Assembly: GCA_003134785.1 (NCBI GenBank)
Contig: PLCN01000021.1
Span: 317,784 to 381,783 of the forward strand
DNA length: 64,000 bases
Source: Spartobacteria bacterium
GTDB lineage: Bacteria; Verrucomicrobiota; Verrucomicrobiia; Chthoniobacterales; UBA10450
Reading direction: 5' to 3'
Shown: positions 26,448-35,195 of the stretch, piece after piece
Layout of the letters: every line of letters begins with the position of its first letter
How positions within the stretch are numbered: position 1 is the first letter of the stretch
Made by a program: the position numbers and the translations under genes
The notes under the pieces: model-generated
Seen by the model: only the letters and a program-made list of their open reading frames with translations
The model's database searches: none
What the model was told of the DNA's origin: nothing

Positions 26448-27251
26448 TTATCGATCAGTTGGGAAGTGGGGCGGTGTGTTTTCGAGACGGAAGACCTCGC
26501 CGTATCGCTGGATGCTCTCTTCGGTTTGCGCCTGACGTTCTTCGCGACGCGCTTCTTCTTGGCGTTCACGATCGGCGCGATTCTCCGCGTCCTGCGTTAC
26601 GACCTGCCCGGTCGCGTTATCGATTTCGTGATCGACTGTCGCGAGCTCCGCGTTGTAACCGACGAGAACGCCCGTTAGCTTCTGCGTTTCGGCATCGGTC
26701 GTAGATGCTTGCAGCTTCGTCGTGGTGCTGGCGATGTTGTTGCGCAGGTTCTCGCGACGCCTCAACACATCATCGGTGACTGACTGGAAGTTCCGGGAGT
26801 CTTGCTGGATGGCGCCATACTTCCGATAGAGCTGGTCGAGGCGTGGCACCTGCACTCCGCCCGGCGTGGTGAATGTCTGGCCCAGGCTCGTGTAAAGGCC
26901 GTTTCCATTGTAGCGCAGCGCCTCGATTCCATTCGCAGTTCGTTGCAACTGCCCAATCGTTTGACCAATGCCGCTCTGTTGCAGGCTGCCAATTAGTTGA
27001 TTGGCGCCGACGATGTTTAGGAGCTGCTCCGGGTTTCCAAACGCTTTCACATACGCCTGAATCTGCTGAAGCTGTTGCGTCAGCGTATTGATCTGCGTGA
27101 CCTGGTTGTTGACCATCTCGACGTACTTCGCGAGGTCCACGACGTGGTTTGCCTGAGCGTGCGCAATCGCGGTCGGATCGATTACAACAACTTGCGCGCT
27201 CAAGAGCGACGCGCTGACGAACAGAGTGGCGAGTGTAAGGGCGGGTTTCAT
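26448..27251 (-). CDS. trbJ: Type IV secretion protein TrbJ/VirB5-like
   Basis: Exported pilus-tip or adhesin-type subunit of about 267 residues. I start at ATG 27251, which gives a clean signal peptide (MKPALTLATLFVSASLLSAQ); the upstream ORF extension is out-of-place sequence overlapping the lipoprotein gene. The mature N-terminus, VVDLAKYVEMVNNQVTQINT followed by LTQQLQQIQAYVKAFG, is the long helical pattern typical of TrbJ. Heptad-like helices and a Glu/Arg-rich C-terminus follow. Confidence 0.82.
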   Translation of the reverse strand: MKPALTLATLFVSASLLSAQVVVIDPTAIAHAQANHVVDLAKYVEMVNNQVTQINTLTQQLQQIQAYVKAFGNPEQLLNIVGANQLIGSLQQSGIGQTIGQLQRTANGIEALRYNGNGLYTSLGQTFTTPGGVQVPRLDQLYRKYGAIQQDSRNFQSVTDDVLRRRENLRNNIASTTTKLQASTTDAETQKLTGVLVGYNAELATVDHEIDNATGQVVTQDAENRADRERQEEARREERQAQTEESIQRYGEVFRLENTPPHFPTDR

Positions 27252-27264
27252 AAGGCCGATCGTG

Positions 27265-27690
27265 TTATTCCTGAATGCGAATGGTCGCGGTGCCCGGCGC
27301 GAGGATGACGCCGTTCTCTTGACGTTCGGGGAGTGGCACTTCGACTGAGCGGACGTGCATCCGGTCGTCGCCCTGCGGTCCGAACCGTTGGCGATCGTTG
27401 AGCACTTGGTACTGCTGCTTTGCGGAGTCGCTTCGAGCTTTGTCATAACCGGCATCGTAGGATTTGCGCGAAGAGGCGTTGCTCTGCGCCTGGAGCGACT
27501 CGCTCAGGAGCACACCGCCGCCTGCGGCCGCGGTAGTGATCAACGGATTACCATTGCTCAGTTTGTTGCCGATGAACGCACCGCCAGCCGCAGCGACGGT
27601 GTTTCCGATAATGCGCGTCGGACTAACGCCCGCGCAGCTCGTCAACATTGCGCTGACGAGAAGTGAAAGAAGAAGTGTCGCGTTTTTCAT
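27265..27690 (-). CDS. Lipoprotein, TrbK-like position
   Basis: 141 residues. The signal peptide MKNATLLLSLLVSAMLTSC ends in a lipobox (LTSC). A Gly/Ala-rich stretch (IIGNTVAAAGGAFIGNKLSN) resembles glycine-zipper outer-membrane lipoproteins. The rest is polar. In trb operons the small lipoprotein TrbK (entry exclusion) sits beside trbJ, and position alone suggests that role. It is the first T4SS gene downstream of the plus-strand cargo insertion. Confidence 0.65.
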   Translation of the reverse strand: MKNATLLLSLLVSAMLTSCAGVSPTRIIGNTVAAAGGAFIGNKLSNGNPLITTAAAGGGVLLSESLQAQSNASSRKSYDAGYDKARSDSAKQQYQVLNDRQRFGPQGDDRMHVRSVEVPLPERQENGVILAPGTATIRIQE

Positions 27691-27885
27691 TACGCGACAT
27701 TGATAGCCGCTCAGCGAAACAGTCCTGCTCCGGAACGAGAGCAGTGTGCAGCTGGTTCGGTCGCCCCCCTCGTACGTTCACGGACGAAAAATCCTTCAGT
27801 TTCACGCAGGATGCATAATGCGGTCGCGCTTTTGATCTTGCCCTCGTGAAAAGCGGTCCCAAAGATCAAGAAAACCAATCTGCCG

Positions 27886-28398
27886 ATGATCCTGACTCAG
27901 CGCCGAATTTGTGATGAGGTCCAGAATGGAAACATCATTCTTGATCCGTTCTGTGTCGGGCAATTAAACCCGAACAGCTACAATTATCGGTTGGCGCCGG
28001 TCATCGCGCGACGGACCGGCGAGGGTGACACTACGAACATTCAGTGGGAAGAACTCACGGTTGGACCCGAAGGGTTTCTGTTGGAGCCGCGCCGGCTTTA
28101 CCTCGGCCTAACGGAAGAAATCATCGGTAGTAGGAGGTACACGACGACGCTCCTGGGGCGCTCGTCAATTGGCCGTTTGGGGCTTTTTCTTAATGTCACC
28201 GCCGATCTTGGACATGTCGGTTCGGCCTCTCGATGGACTCTCGAGCTGAAAGTAGTTCAGCCGCTTCGCATTTATCCGCGCATGCTTATCGGCCAAGTAG
28301 CGTTTTGGGGGAATAGAGGAGCTTCGATCGACTATTGTGGACGATATAATGGCGACTTGCATTGGGCTTCTAGCCGGGATGGTTCATTAGGCGCGTAA
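27886..28398 (+). CDS. dCTP deaminase (catalytic Glu intact)
   Basis: Deaminates dCTP to dUTP, or a related nucleotide. 170 residues of the trimeric dUTPase-like fold. Starts MILTQRRICDEVQNGNIIL, the usual Dcd opening. It has the nucleotide-binding LGRSSIGRLGLFLNVTADL, then WTLELKVVQPLRIYPRMLIG, where Glu120 corresponds to the catalytic Glu138 of E. coli Dcd. It is the first gene of a four-gene plus-strand cassette inserted into the conjugation operon. dCTP deaminases are known anti-phage nucleotide-depletion enzymes, so a defence role is likely here. It could instead be a housekeeping copy, but the partner genes argue against that. Confidence 0.88.
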   Translation: MILTQRRICDEVQNGNIILDPFCVGQLNPNSYNYRLAPVIARRTGEGDTTNIQWEELTVGPEGFLLEPRRLYLGLTEEIIGSRRYTTTLLGRSSIGRLGLFLNVTADLGHVGSASRWTLELKVVQPLRIYPRMLIGQVAFWGNRGASIDYCGRYNGDLHWASSRDGSLGA

Positions 28399-28405
28399 AA
28401 TCGAA

Positions 28406-28951
28406 ATGATATTAACTGGCTCAGAGATCAAACGCGCTGTCTACGACGGCGATATCATAATTGAACCGTTTTCCCATGCGCAGGTGGGTCCGAACTCGTA
28501 CGACTTCCGTTTAGGAAACCGCTGCAAAACGTACGTTGGCGAGCAGCTCGACTGTGCAATAGAGAACCGCACGCGTGCTGTCCCTTTCGGCGAACAAGGA
28601 CTTCTTCTTCGTCCCGATAAAGTGTACCTTTTCAACACGCACGAAAAGATGGGCAGTCAACGGTTCGTGCCAATCATACGCGGCCGTTCGTCGGCCGGGC
28701 GGCTCGGTATTTTCATCAACATAACCGCTGACCTGATCGATATCGGCTCGATTAATCAGTGGACTTTACAGCTTCACGTTGTCGAGCCCGTGACAGTATA
28801 TCCGGGCATGCTCATCGGTCAGGTAACGTTCTGGGTTCCGCAGGGCGAAATCGTTCTCTACACCGGAAAGTACGGGAGTCTTTTGAGCCCTGTCGCGTCA
28901 CTTTCGCATCGGGACTTCACCAACGGAACTCATCGAAATGCATGCCACTGA
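28406..28951 (+). CDS. dCTP-deaminase-like paralogue with Glu-to-Gln active site
   Basis: 181 residues, clearly the same family as the gene 7 bases upstream: MILTGSEIKRAVYDGDIIIE, IRGRSSAGRLGIFINITADL, YPGMLIGQVTFWVP. The catalytic Glu is Gln122 (codon 28769-28771) in WTLQLHVVEP. In E. coli Dcd this Glu is needed for water activation, so this copy probably binds nucleotide without deaminating it. That would suit a sensor, or a regulatory subunit in a mixed trimer with the active copy (inference). Its 3' end overlaps the HD-TIR gene by 14 bases, indicating translational coupling. Confidence 0.85.
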   Translation: MILTGSEIKRAVYDGDIIIEPFSHAQVGPNSYDFRLGNRCKTYVGEQLDCAIENRTRAVPFGEQGLLLRPDKVYLFNTHEKMGSQRFVPIIRGRSSAGRLGIFINITADLIDIGSINQWTLQLHVVEPVTVYPGMLIGQVTFWVPQGEIVLYTGKYGSLLSPVASLSHRDFTNGTHRNACH

Positions 28952-30959
28952 TCAGCACTCCGCGTTAGAGCCAGTGCATGACCCGTTGCACGGGCCGATC
29001 GATGTGGAAGATGCTTTCGTTCAGGCTCCCGGCGGACCTGGAGAAGGCGTCATCCGTCGGCTCCTGAAAGCTCCTATGCTGACGCGCTTGCGACATGTTC
29101 GCCAACTCGGATTCGCCTCGCTTGGGTTCCCCGCCGCGGATCACACACGCTTTGCGCACGCGCTTGGAACCATGCAAGTCATGCGATTGCTTTGTGACAA
29201 GATTATCGACAGCGGCTCGGCTTACTTGGAAGCCGGTGGAGCGCTGATCGGTAGCTTTGAACTGTTCAGGCAAATGGACGTAAAGAGCGAAGCGTTCCAG
29301 AATGCATTTGTCACACATCTGCTCGTTGCGGCGTTGCTAGAAGATGTCGGCGAGCTTCCGTTTGCACAAGCAACAGAGCTCGTCATTTGGCCGCTCCAAG
29401 AGGAGCACGTTCATTTAGGAGAAAAACTCCGATGCAACACACGTGCTTGGGGCGCGAAGCAGGTCTTTACTATGCGCCTAATCTCCGAGGCTCTCGACCA
29501 AGACGCAGAACTGGCAAGCGTTTTAGACTTTGAGCTACTCACGTTCCTCATAACGGGAGTGATGCCTAGCGGGAAGGAACTAGTTCCGGGTTTGATGCGC
29601 CTTCGGCACACCGTCGACGGTGTGATTGACGCCGATCGCTTGGACTATGTGTTCCGCGACGCGCATCACACGATTGGTTCCCATTCTTCCGCCTCGGCTG
29701 TGATCGATAGTCTGGTATGTTACGATGATACAGGTCCGGTGTTTTCAGATCCCGAGCCGGTTGTGGCTTTTCTTACCGACTACGCGCACCTTTGGAGTGC
29801 TGTTTACTTTTCAGCGCAGAATCGCTTCCGAATCGTCGTATTAGCGACGTTACTGCAGACCCTACGAACGGATCGCGATCTTCGTACAACAGCAGGGCTG
29901 GCGCACGTGCTCGAAAACGGTATGGGTTTGCACGAATTTAGTGAGTTCGACGATAGAGCTTTGTTTAGAGGGCTTCGGGAGCTGTTCAAGGCGCACCATT
30001 CGCACGAGCGCCCACGTGTTCTCGCTGCGCTCAGGGTTCTTCTAGAGGATAGCCAACGCGCTGATTACGATGCTTTGTGGGTTACGCCCGGCGATGCGGA
30101 CGGCGCTCTCGACGGGGAACTTGAGACGCTATTTGAAGGCCGCCTCTTTTTCGATGCGTTTTTCAACGCACGCGAGCACATCCTTTATTCGAGCAAGGAC
30201 AAGCCGATTAAGATCCGCTCGCGTCTTCTTACACCAGATGGCACGGACTTGCCGCTGGACAAGTGCGATGGACCGTTCTCAGCGCTTCTAAACGCGGAGT
30301 GGCGATTCACCAAGCGGCAGAACGGAATCCTCGTATTCTTTCCGAGCGGGGACGACCGGCGATCTTATGTAGCCGAGATCGCGGAGCGGCGCTCCTTCTC
30401 GCTTGCTGTTTCTGAATTCGATCCCCTTCGAGGCGCGTATCCTTCGGATACTCGAAATCGCCCCGAGTTTAAGCAACCTAGCCTATTCATAAGTTACGAA
30501 ATGACAGACGGCCTCGTGCTAGACAGGGTGTGCGAGCACCTCTTCCATCAGCGGCAGCAGTACTATTATTTACGGAAAGCGGATTGCGCGCGAAGTTATT
30601 CCACAAAAGATGCGAGTATCGACTGCGCGCGCAAAGCGGGTGCGGCACTGATCTTTCTTTCTAAAGCGTATTTGGCGAAGTATGCCCAAGGCGCAATTAA
30701 CAAGGACGGAAATATCTGGGCTGAAATCAGTATATTGGTTGAGCGGAAGGCGAACGAGGGATTGCCTATACGCTTCCTGACGGTTGGCGGTTACGATGAA
30801 GTCAAAGATTGCGGCGACTTCCCGATTGCTGAGCTTACCGGTCGCGATCCCGCTGAATTCACGCCCACAATGTTCCCTTCTGTAGGGATCTCAATACGAA
30901 GTGCAACGTCAAAGGAAATCGCCGAGATGGTAGGTCACGTAGTCGAGGGATTTCGTTGA
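28938..30959 (+). CDS. Degenerate HD-domain (dNTPase-like) protein fused to a TIR domain
   Basis: 673 residues. Residues about 10-470 resemble SAMHD1/dGTPase-type HD proteins: HDPLHGPIDVEDAF, PAADHTRFAHALGTMQVMRL, DADRLDYVFRDAHHT. The metal-binding HD pair is Glu135-Asp136 (ALLEDVGELPFAQA, where active enzymes read HDIGHGPFSHA), so several metal ligands are lost. From about residue 515 there is a TIR domain: LFISYEMTDGLVLDRVCEHL, AALIFLSKAYLAKYA and NIWAEISIL, with Glu596 the likely NADase Glu. I infer that the HD part senses nucleotide and the TIR part is an NAD+-degrading or signalling effector. This fusion next to dCTP deaminases is unfamiliar to me. Confidence 0.85.
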   Translation: MHATDQHSALEPVHDPLHGPIDVEDAFVQAPGGPGEGVIRRLLKAPMLTRLRHVRQLGFASLGFPAADHTRFAHALGTMQVMRLLCDKIIDSGSAYLEAGGALIGSFELFRQMDVKSEAFQNAFVTHLLVAALLEDVGELPFAQATELVIWPLQEEHVHLGEKLRCNTRAWGAKQVFTMRLISEALDQDAELASVLDFELLTFLITGVMPSGKELVPGLMRLRHTVDGVIDADRLDYVFRDAHHTIGSHSSASAVIDSLVCYDDTGPVFSDPEPVVAFLTDYAHLWSAVYFSAQNRFRIVVLATLLQTLRTDRDLRTTAGLAHVLENGMGLHEFSEFDDRALFRGLRELFKAHHSHERPRVLAALRVLLEDSQRADYDALWVTPGDADGALDGELETLFEGRLFFDAFFNAREHILYSSKDKPIKIRSRLLTPDGTDLPLDKCDGPFSALLNAEWRFTKRQNGILVFFPSGDDRRSYVAEIAERRSFSLAVSEFDPLRGAYPSDTRNRPEFKQPSLFISYEMTDGLVLDRVCEHLFHQRQQYYYLRKADCARSYSTKDASIDCARKAGAALIFLSKAYLAKYAQGAINKDGNIWAEISILVERKANEGLPIRFLTVGGYDEVKDCGDFPIAELTGRDPAEFTPTMFPSVGISIRSATSKEIAEMVGHVVEGFR

Positions 30960-30975
30960 CCACTACGCCGAACGG

Positions 30976-32022
30976 ATGCTGGTGGACGCAGACTCAAAGA
31001 CGATATCCGAGATTGGCGAAAAGCGGCTGATCAGCGATTTCGTTCGTCCCTTTTTTAACCGAGCCAATTCCGTTGGCGGCGTAGGCGATGACTGCGCCAT
31101 GATAGATATTAGCGAAGATAGCCTCCTCTTGGCTTCTACGGATCGCGTCCCGGCCAATCTCATCGCGTTCGAGCTAGGGTTGTTAGATCACTATGGTTTG
31201 GGACGCTACCTTGCATGTCTAAATTTAAGCGACATCGCAGCCTGCGGCGGAACGCCCGAGGCGATGTTGCTGAACATGGGGCTACCCGGTAGCCTTCCGT
31301 ATCGAGACTTTGCGGCGATATGCACAGGCTTTGGAGAATTGGCGGCGTCGTTCAAATGTCCGGTGCTTGGCGGCGATATCACCGAGAGCGCGGAGCTAAG
31401 TATCTCGGCCACTGCAATTGGTCGAGTTAGGAAGAGTCACGTATTGACCCGGCGAGGTGCGACTGACGGCGACGTGATTTTTGTCTCACGGCCAATAGGC
31501 CTAACACCCGCTGCATTCGCATTCTACAGGTCGGGCCTTCCTCAAATTTTGGAGCCAGACGAAATCAGAAAACTGAACGGGCAATTCACGCAGCTCTTAC
31601 CGATGTTTGAGTTGTCCTCGAGACTCGTTTCTGAGGGCGTGTGTACGTCGTGCATGGACAATACTGATGGAATCGGCCAATCGTTCACAGAACTCGCGGA
31701 GCAAAGCGGCACTCGCATTGTAATTAACTTGGATACCATTGTAATTCCGGACGTTGTCCGAAAGGTGGCAGTGGCAGTGGGAGAAGCTGCAAATCTGCTC
31801 GCGCTGGGTGCAGGCGCCGACTTTTCTTTGGTTGGAACGCTACGCGGAAATTGGACAAGCGAGAGTGCAGGTCGTGCATTCGGACTTCCAGTTCAGATCA
31901 TTGGGCGAGTCGAGCGCGGGTCCGGCGTCTTCGTTGAACAGCAGGGCAGTAGACAATCTTTAAGCGTAGGCGGTTGGAATTACTTTGCAGGTAGCTCCGT
32001 CAAGTCACGTGGCAGCGGTTAA
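30976..32022 (+). CDS. ThiL/PurM-fold (AIR-synthase-related) protein
   Basis: 348 residues of the AIR synthase/ThiL/SelD superfamily. SVGGVGDDCAMIDIS is the ATP/Mg-binding loop. LACLNLSDIAACGGTPEAML, FKCPVLGGDITESAELSIS and CMDNTDGIGQSFTEL match ThiL blocks, with DNTDG where ThiL usually has DISDG. Housekeeping thiamine-phosphate kinase is one option, but its place 16 bases after the HD-TIR gene suggests an ATP-using partner acting on a nucleotide-like or NAD-derived molecule. It ends 118 bases before the convergent VirB4 gene. Confidence 0.78.
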   Translation: MLVDADSKTISEIGEKRLISDFVRPFFNRANSVGGVGDDCAMIDISEDSLLLASTDRVPANLIAFELGLLDHYGLGRYLACLNLSDIAACGGTPEAMLLNMGLPGSLPYRDFAAICTGFGELAASFKCPVLGGDITESAELSISATAIGRVRKSHVLTRRGATDGDVIFVSRPIGLTPAAFAFYRSGLPQILEPDEIRKLNGQFTQLLPMFELSSRLVSEGVCTSCMDNTDGIGQSFTELAEQSGTRIVINLDTIVIPDVVRKVAVAVGEAANLLALGAGADFSLVGTLRGNWTSESAGRAFGLPVQIIGRVERGSGVFVEQQGSRQSLSVGGWNYFAGSSVKSRGSG

Positions 32023-32140
32023 AATCCGCTGTCGCTTGTTGACCCCTATTGCGACCGCGGAATCCCGTTAGGCGCTTTTTCGAAAAGTGCGCGAGTTGAT
32101 GGATATGAAAATTGGAGAAGTAATCACGGCCGTGTAGCTC

Positions 32141-34846
32141 TCAGTTCGGCGCTCCTTGGACCGACGTCGCCGTTTCTATCGCTGAAACGATATCCTCGGC
32201 TCCGCGGAGATGCCGTGCGCGTGCATCAAACTGCGCGCCGCTGCTGCCGCTGACGTAGAGCATTTCAGGTGAGGCGACGTTGTGCGCAGTCCCGCAGATT
32301 GGGTTCTGCGCGTCGTTGTGCAAGTAGGTGAACGCCGCGAACTTGTCGCCGCTCTGTTGGTCGGGCAGCGGATACGAGAGGATTGCGTGCTTCGTTAGCT
32401 CGGTGAGGCCGATGTCGCGGCTCATGTCTTCCAGGTCAGCGCGATCATTTTGGCGCATGAGGAAAAATTGACGGGAGTTGCCAAACACGGCAGAGCGAAT
32501 TCGGCTTTCTTTGAAGCCACTGTATTGCTGGACGATGGAAATATTCCAGCAATTGAACTTCCGCATCTGCGCATAGCTTTCCTTCACGATCTGTTCGCCG
32601 CCGGGGATGTCGAGAAGGCGCGCGACTTCTTCATACACATTCCGTTTCCGCAGACGGCGCGGCATCGTGATGATGTGCTGGCGTGTGTAGTTCGTGATCA
32701 GGAATCCGGCGACCGCGCGCAGCAACTTCGCGGCTTCGGGAATGTAGCCCAATTCGAAATGCGCAATCTTGCCGGTGAGTGAGATATTGCTCGCGCCGTC
32801 GAGGAGACAACCGTAGTTGCCGTCTGCACACCACGGCAGCAAACGCGTTGCGAGATCTGCGGCCGAAGAATCGGATGCGTCGAGATGGATCAATTCCTGG
32901 AGCATTCGGTGCGTCGGATATTCAGCCGGCGTGAAATAGGCGAGTGCGAGATTGCGAACTTCGCGCCGCGTGTTCGGCTCTTTGAGAAAACGCAGCGCTT
33001 CTTCTTCTGTAACTTCGGCGAGCTGTTCACGGGTCCGCTCAGCGTCAGTCCGCTGGCGATCACGGAAGTCGACAAACACATCGAGAGTCGTCGCGCCCGG
33101 CCGCAAGTGCTTCAATTTCGCGAGCGTGCAAGCATGCCTCGCAATCTCCAGCACTCGCTCCGCATTTCGACGGCTCCATTCCTCGAAGATATCTTCGTAG
33201 AGCAGCATGATGTATTTCGCAATCTGCGCTTCGCGTGAGAGCTGCTTGTCTTCGTCACTGCTGACACCCGCAATCCTGGCAACGAGCGCCATCGCCGATG
33301 CGAGCTGTTCGGCCGTGAGGGGCAGTCCGTGCGTGTCCAGATAATTGATCGTAAGGTCGCCGTCCGGCTGAATGATTATCGGTCGCGCGTTTGATTCGAC
33401 CGTGCGCGTGTAGATTTCGTACGAAAGCCCTTCCTCGATGATGACCGTGTAATCGTAGAACGCCTCCGTCTGCGAAAGCAGGTCAATGACGGTGACGCTT
33501 TTGCCGGCGCCGCTCATGCCGAGCAGGACGGCGTGTTGCGGCGTTTCGTTGTTTTTCGATCCCGCGAATGTCGTTACTCCCACAAGATTGCGCTGGTTGC
33601 CTTCGTAAAGCGCTTCCGCGTGTTCGAGATGACCGGTAAATGTCGCGCTGAACGGCAACACATCCGCGAGATAACGCGTTTCCGCGTAAAGCTTCCGATG
33701 CGGATAGCGGCCCCACGGGCAACCGGGCCAGCTTTGGTAAAAAAGCTTCTTCGCCGTCGATGGCAAAGCGCACACGAGATATTGCGCGCCATTCATGCCG
33801 TTAATCGCGTTCTTGATCGCGGCTGTCTTCACCGCGAGGCCTTCACGCGTCTGATCCCACGCACGGATAATGTAATCGACGCTGAACGGCAGCGTGTGAC
33901 CCTGCATCAACGCGGCGATTTTCTTCTGTTTCTTTTCCATTGCTGTGAGAAGCGAGAGGCGCTTCTCACTCGCAAAATCGCCGGCCAATCGATCGTGCGC
34001 TTTCTCCTCGCGGCCGATCTCTGCGCGGGCGGAAAGCGATTCGATGTTGACGGTGATGTTGTAGTCGAGGAGCGGCAGGCCTGTCAGACGATGCACGAGG
34101 CCGGGATGCGTCAGCTTTGGCCACCGGCTCAGGACGAGAACGGAGTGGTAAAATCCGTCCATCCAGAACCCCGATGAATCGGACAGCCCTTGCGCTTCGC
34201 TATGCCAGCAGTTGTCCTGAATCGAGAGCTGCGGATCGAAAGTTGCCAGCGTGTCGTAATCGAAACGGGAGCCTAACGACGGATTAAGAAAGGTGGTGCA
34301 ATGGTGATAATGATCGGCATCCGTCATCGGCGTGATGCGCGCGCCGTGAAACACATTCGCGAGCATTTGCTGGAGTTGCTCGAACTCCGTCGTCATCTCC
34401 TGCAACAGCGCGTCGTACTGCGAATGATGGCGGGCGGCTGTCGCGATGATGGACGGTGACGTCTCGATCTTCCGCGAGAAAAAGAGCACGAGCCGTTGGC
34501 GCCGGAGCCGGCGATCAACCATCGCTTCCCAATAGCGGGCGAAGCGTTCGTTGCGGCAACGACGCGTCCAGACATTCGTCGCGCGCTCCGTTTGCTCGTG
34601 GTAACGCAACAGCTCCGACCGGTAATCCGAATCGCAGAACCACTGCACCTGAAGACGCAACTTCTCGTGCAAACAGGAAAGCAACAGCGCGAGCTGGTCC
34701 TGGAATGCGTTGAGATGTTCCGGCGCGGCGGCGCTCAGGTCCGCCGGTTCGATGACAAAACCTTTGGAGACGTGGCAGCCTTTACGCAGCCCATCAAAGA
34801 CGATGAGATCGCGAACGAAGTAACCGTTGGGAGCAGATTCAAACAT
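32141..34846 (-). CDS. trbE: Conjugative transfer ATPase TrbE/VirB4
   Basis: Energises assembly of the type IV secretion channel at the inner membrane. About 901 residues starting at ATG 34846 (MFESAPNGYFVRDLIVFDGL), where it overlaps the VirB3 gene by 8 bases; the ORF extends upstream to 34969 but that part is VirB3 sequence. Walker A is LLGMSGAGKSVTVIDLL. The Walker B region reads RNVYEEVARLLDIPGGE, with Glu where Asp-Glu is usual. The N-terminal half holds the VirB4-specific domain. The trb operon is broken immediately after this gene by the opposite-strand cargo. Confidence 0.9.
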   Translation of the reverse strand: MFESAPNGYFVRDLIVFDGLRKGCHVSKGFVIEPADLSAAAPEHLNAFQDQLALLLSCLHEKLRLQVQWFCDSDYRSELLRYHEQTERATNVWTRRCRNERFARYWEAMVDRRLRRQRLVLFFSRKIETSPSIIATAARHHSQYDALLQEMTTEFEQLQQMLANVFHGARITPMTDADHYHHCTTFLNPSLGSRFDYDTLATFDPQLSIQDNCWHSEAQGLSDSSGFWMDGFYHSVLVLSRWPKLTHPGLVHRLTGLPLLDYNITVNIESLSARAEIGREEKAHDRLAGDFASEKRLSLLTAMEKKQKKIAALMQGHTLPFSVDYIIRAWDQTREGLAVKTAAIKNAINGMNGAQYLVCALPSTAKKLFYQSWPGCPWGRYPHRKLYAETRYLADVLPFSATFTGHLEHAEALYEGNQRNLVGVTTFAGSKNNETPQHAVLLGMSGAGKSVTVIDLLSQTEAFYDYTVIIEEGLSYEIYTRTVESNARPIIIQPDGDLTINYLDTHGLPLTAEQLASAMALVARIAGVSSDEDKQLSREAQIAKYIMLLYEDIFEEWSRRNAERVLEIARHACTLAKLKHLRPGATTLDVFVDFRDRQRTDAERTREQLAEVTEEEALRFLKEPNTRREVRNLALAYFTPAEYPTHRMLQELIHLDASDSSAADLATRLLPWCADGNYGCLLDGASNISLTGKIAHFELGYIPEAAKLLRAVAGFLITNYTRQHIITMPRRLRKRNVYEEVARLLDIPGGEQIVKESYAQMRKFNCWNISIVQQYSGFKESRIRSAVFGNSRQFFLMRQNDRADLEDMSRDIGLTELTKHAILSYPLPDQQSGDKFAAFTYLHNDAQNPICGTAHNVASPEMLYVSGSSGAQFDARARHLRGAEDIVSAIETATSVQGAPN

Positions 34847-35195
34847 TGTCGGAAGAAGAGGATGACCGCGGTTCGATGCGCGGAGATTCAGGACCGAAGC
34901 CGGGCCCTTTGAACCAGAGTTCAAACAGGTCGGTGTCGTAGCCGGAGGGTTTGCCCTGGCGAAAAGCAAAGACGTAAAGCAACGCCAGACCGATCGGTAT
35001 CAGAGACGGCACGAGCGCGCTGAGAAGCGTCCAGCGCAACATGCTGAAGAGCAGGAGAAGGATCACGACGGACGCGAACCCTCCGCCGGCCACGAACCAG
35101 AAGAGGTTGCCCTCCAGGCCCCATGTCTTGCCGGCGGAGTCGTCCGCGCTGTTCGTTTCCGTAAAGCGCAGCTCGTGTGTCGAAACGTTGCTCAC
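34839..35195 (-). CDS. trbD: Type IV secretion protein TrbD/VirB3-like
   Basis: 118 residues with two adjacent hydrophobic segments (WFVAGGGFASVVILLLLFSM and LLSALVPSLIPIGLALLYVF), a polar N-terminus and a Ser-rich tail. Small size, two membrane spans and a position directly before VirB4 define VirB3/TrbD, which docks the ATPase to the channel. It overlaps VirB2 by 4 bases (ATGA) and VirB4 by 8 bases. Confidence 0.78.
   Translation of the reverse strand: MSNVSTHELRFTETNSADDSAGKTWGLEGNLFWFVAGGGFASVVILLLLFSMLRWTLLSALVPSLIPIGLALLYVFAFRQGKPSGYDTDLFELWFKGPGFGPESPRIEPRSSSSSDNV

Noticed and set aside
30976-32022. Housekeeping thiamine-phosphate kinase assignment
   Set aside because: The fold fits, but the altered DNTDG block and operon with HD-TIR make a plain thiL call unsafe, so no symbol was given.
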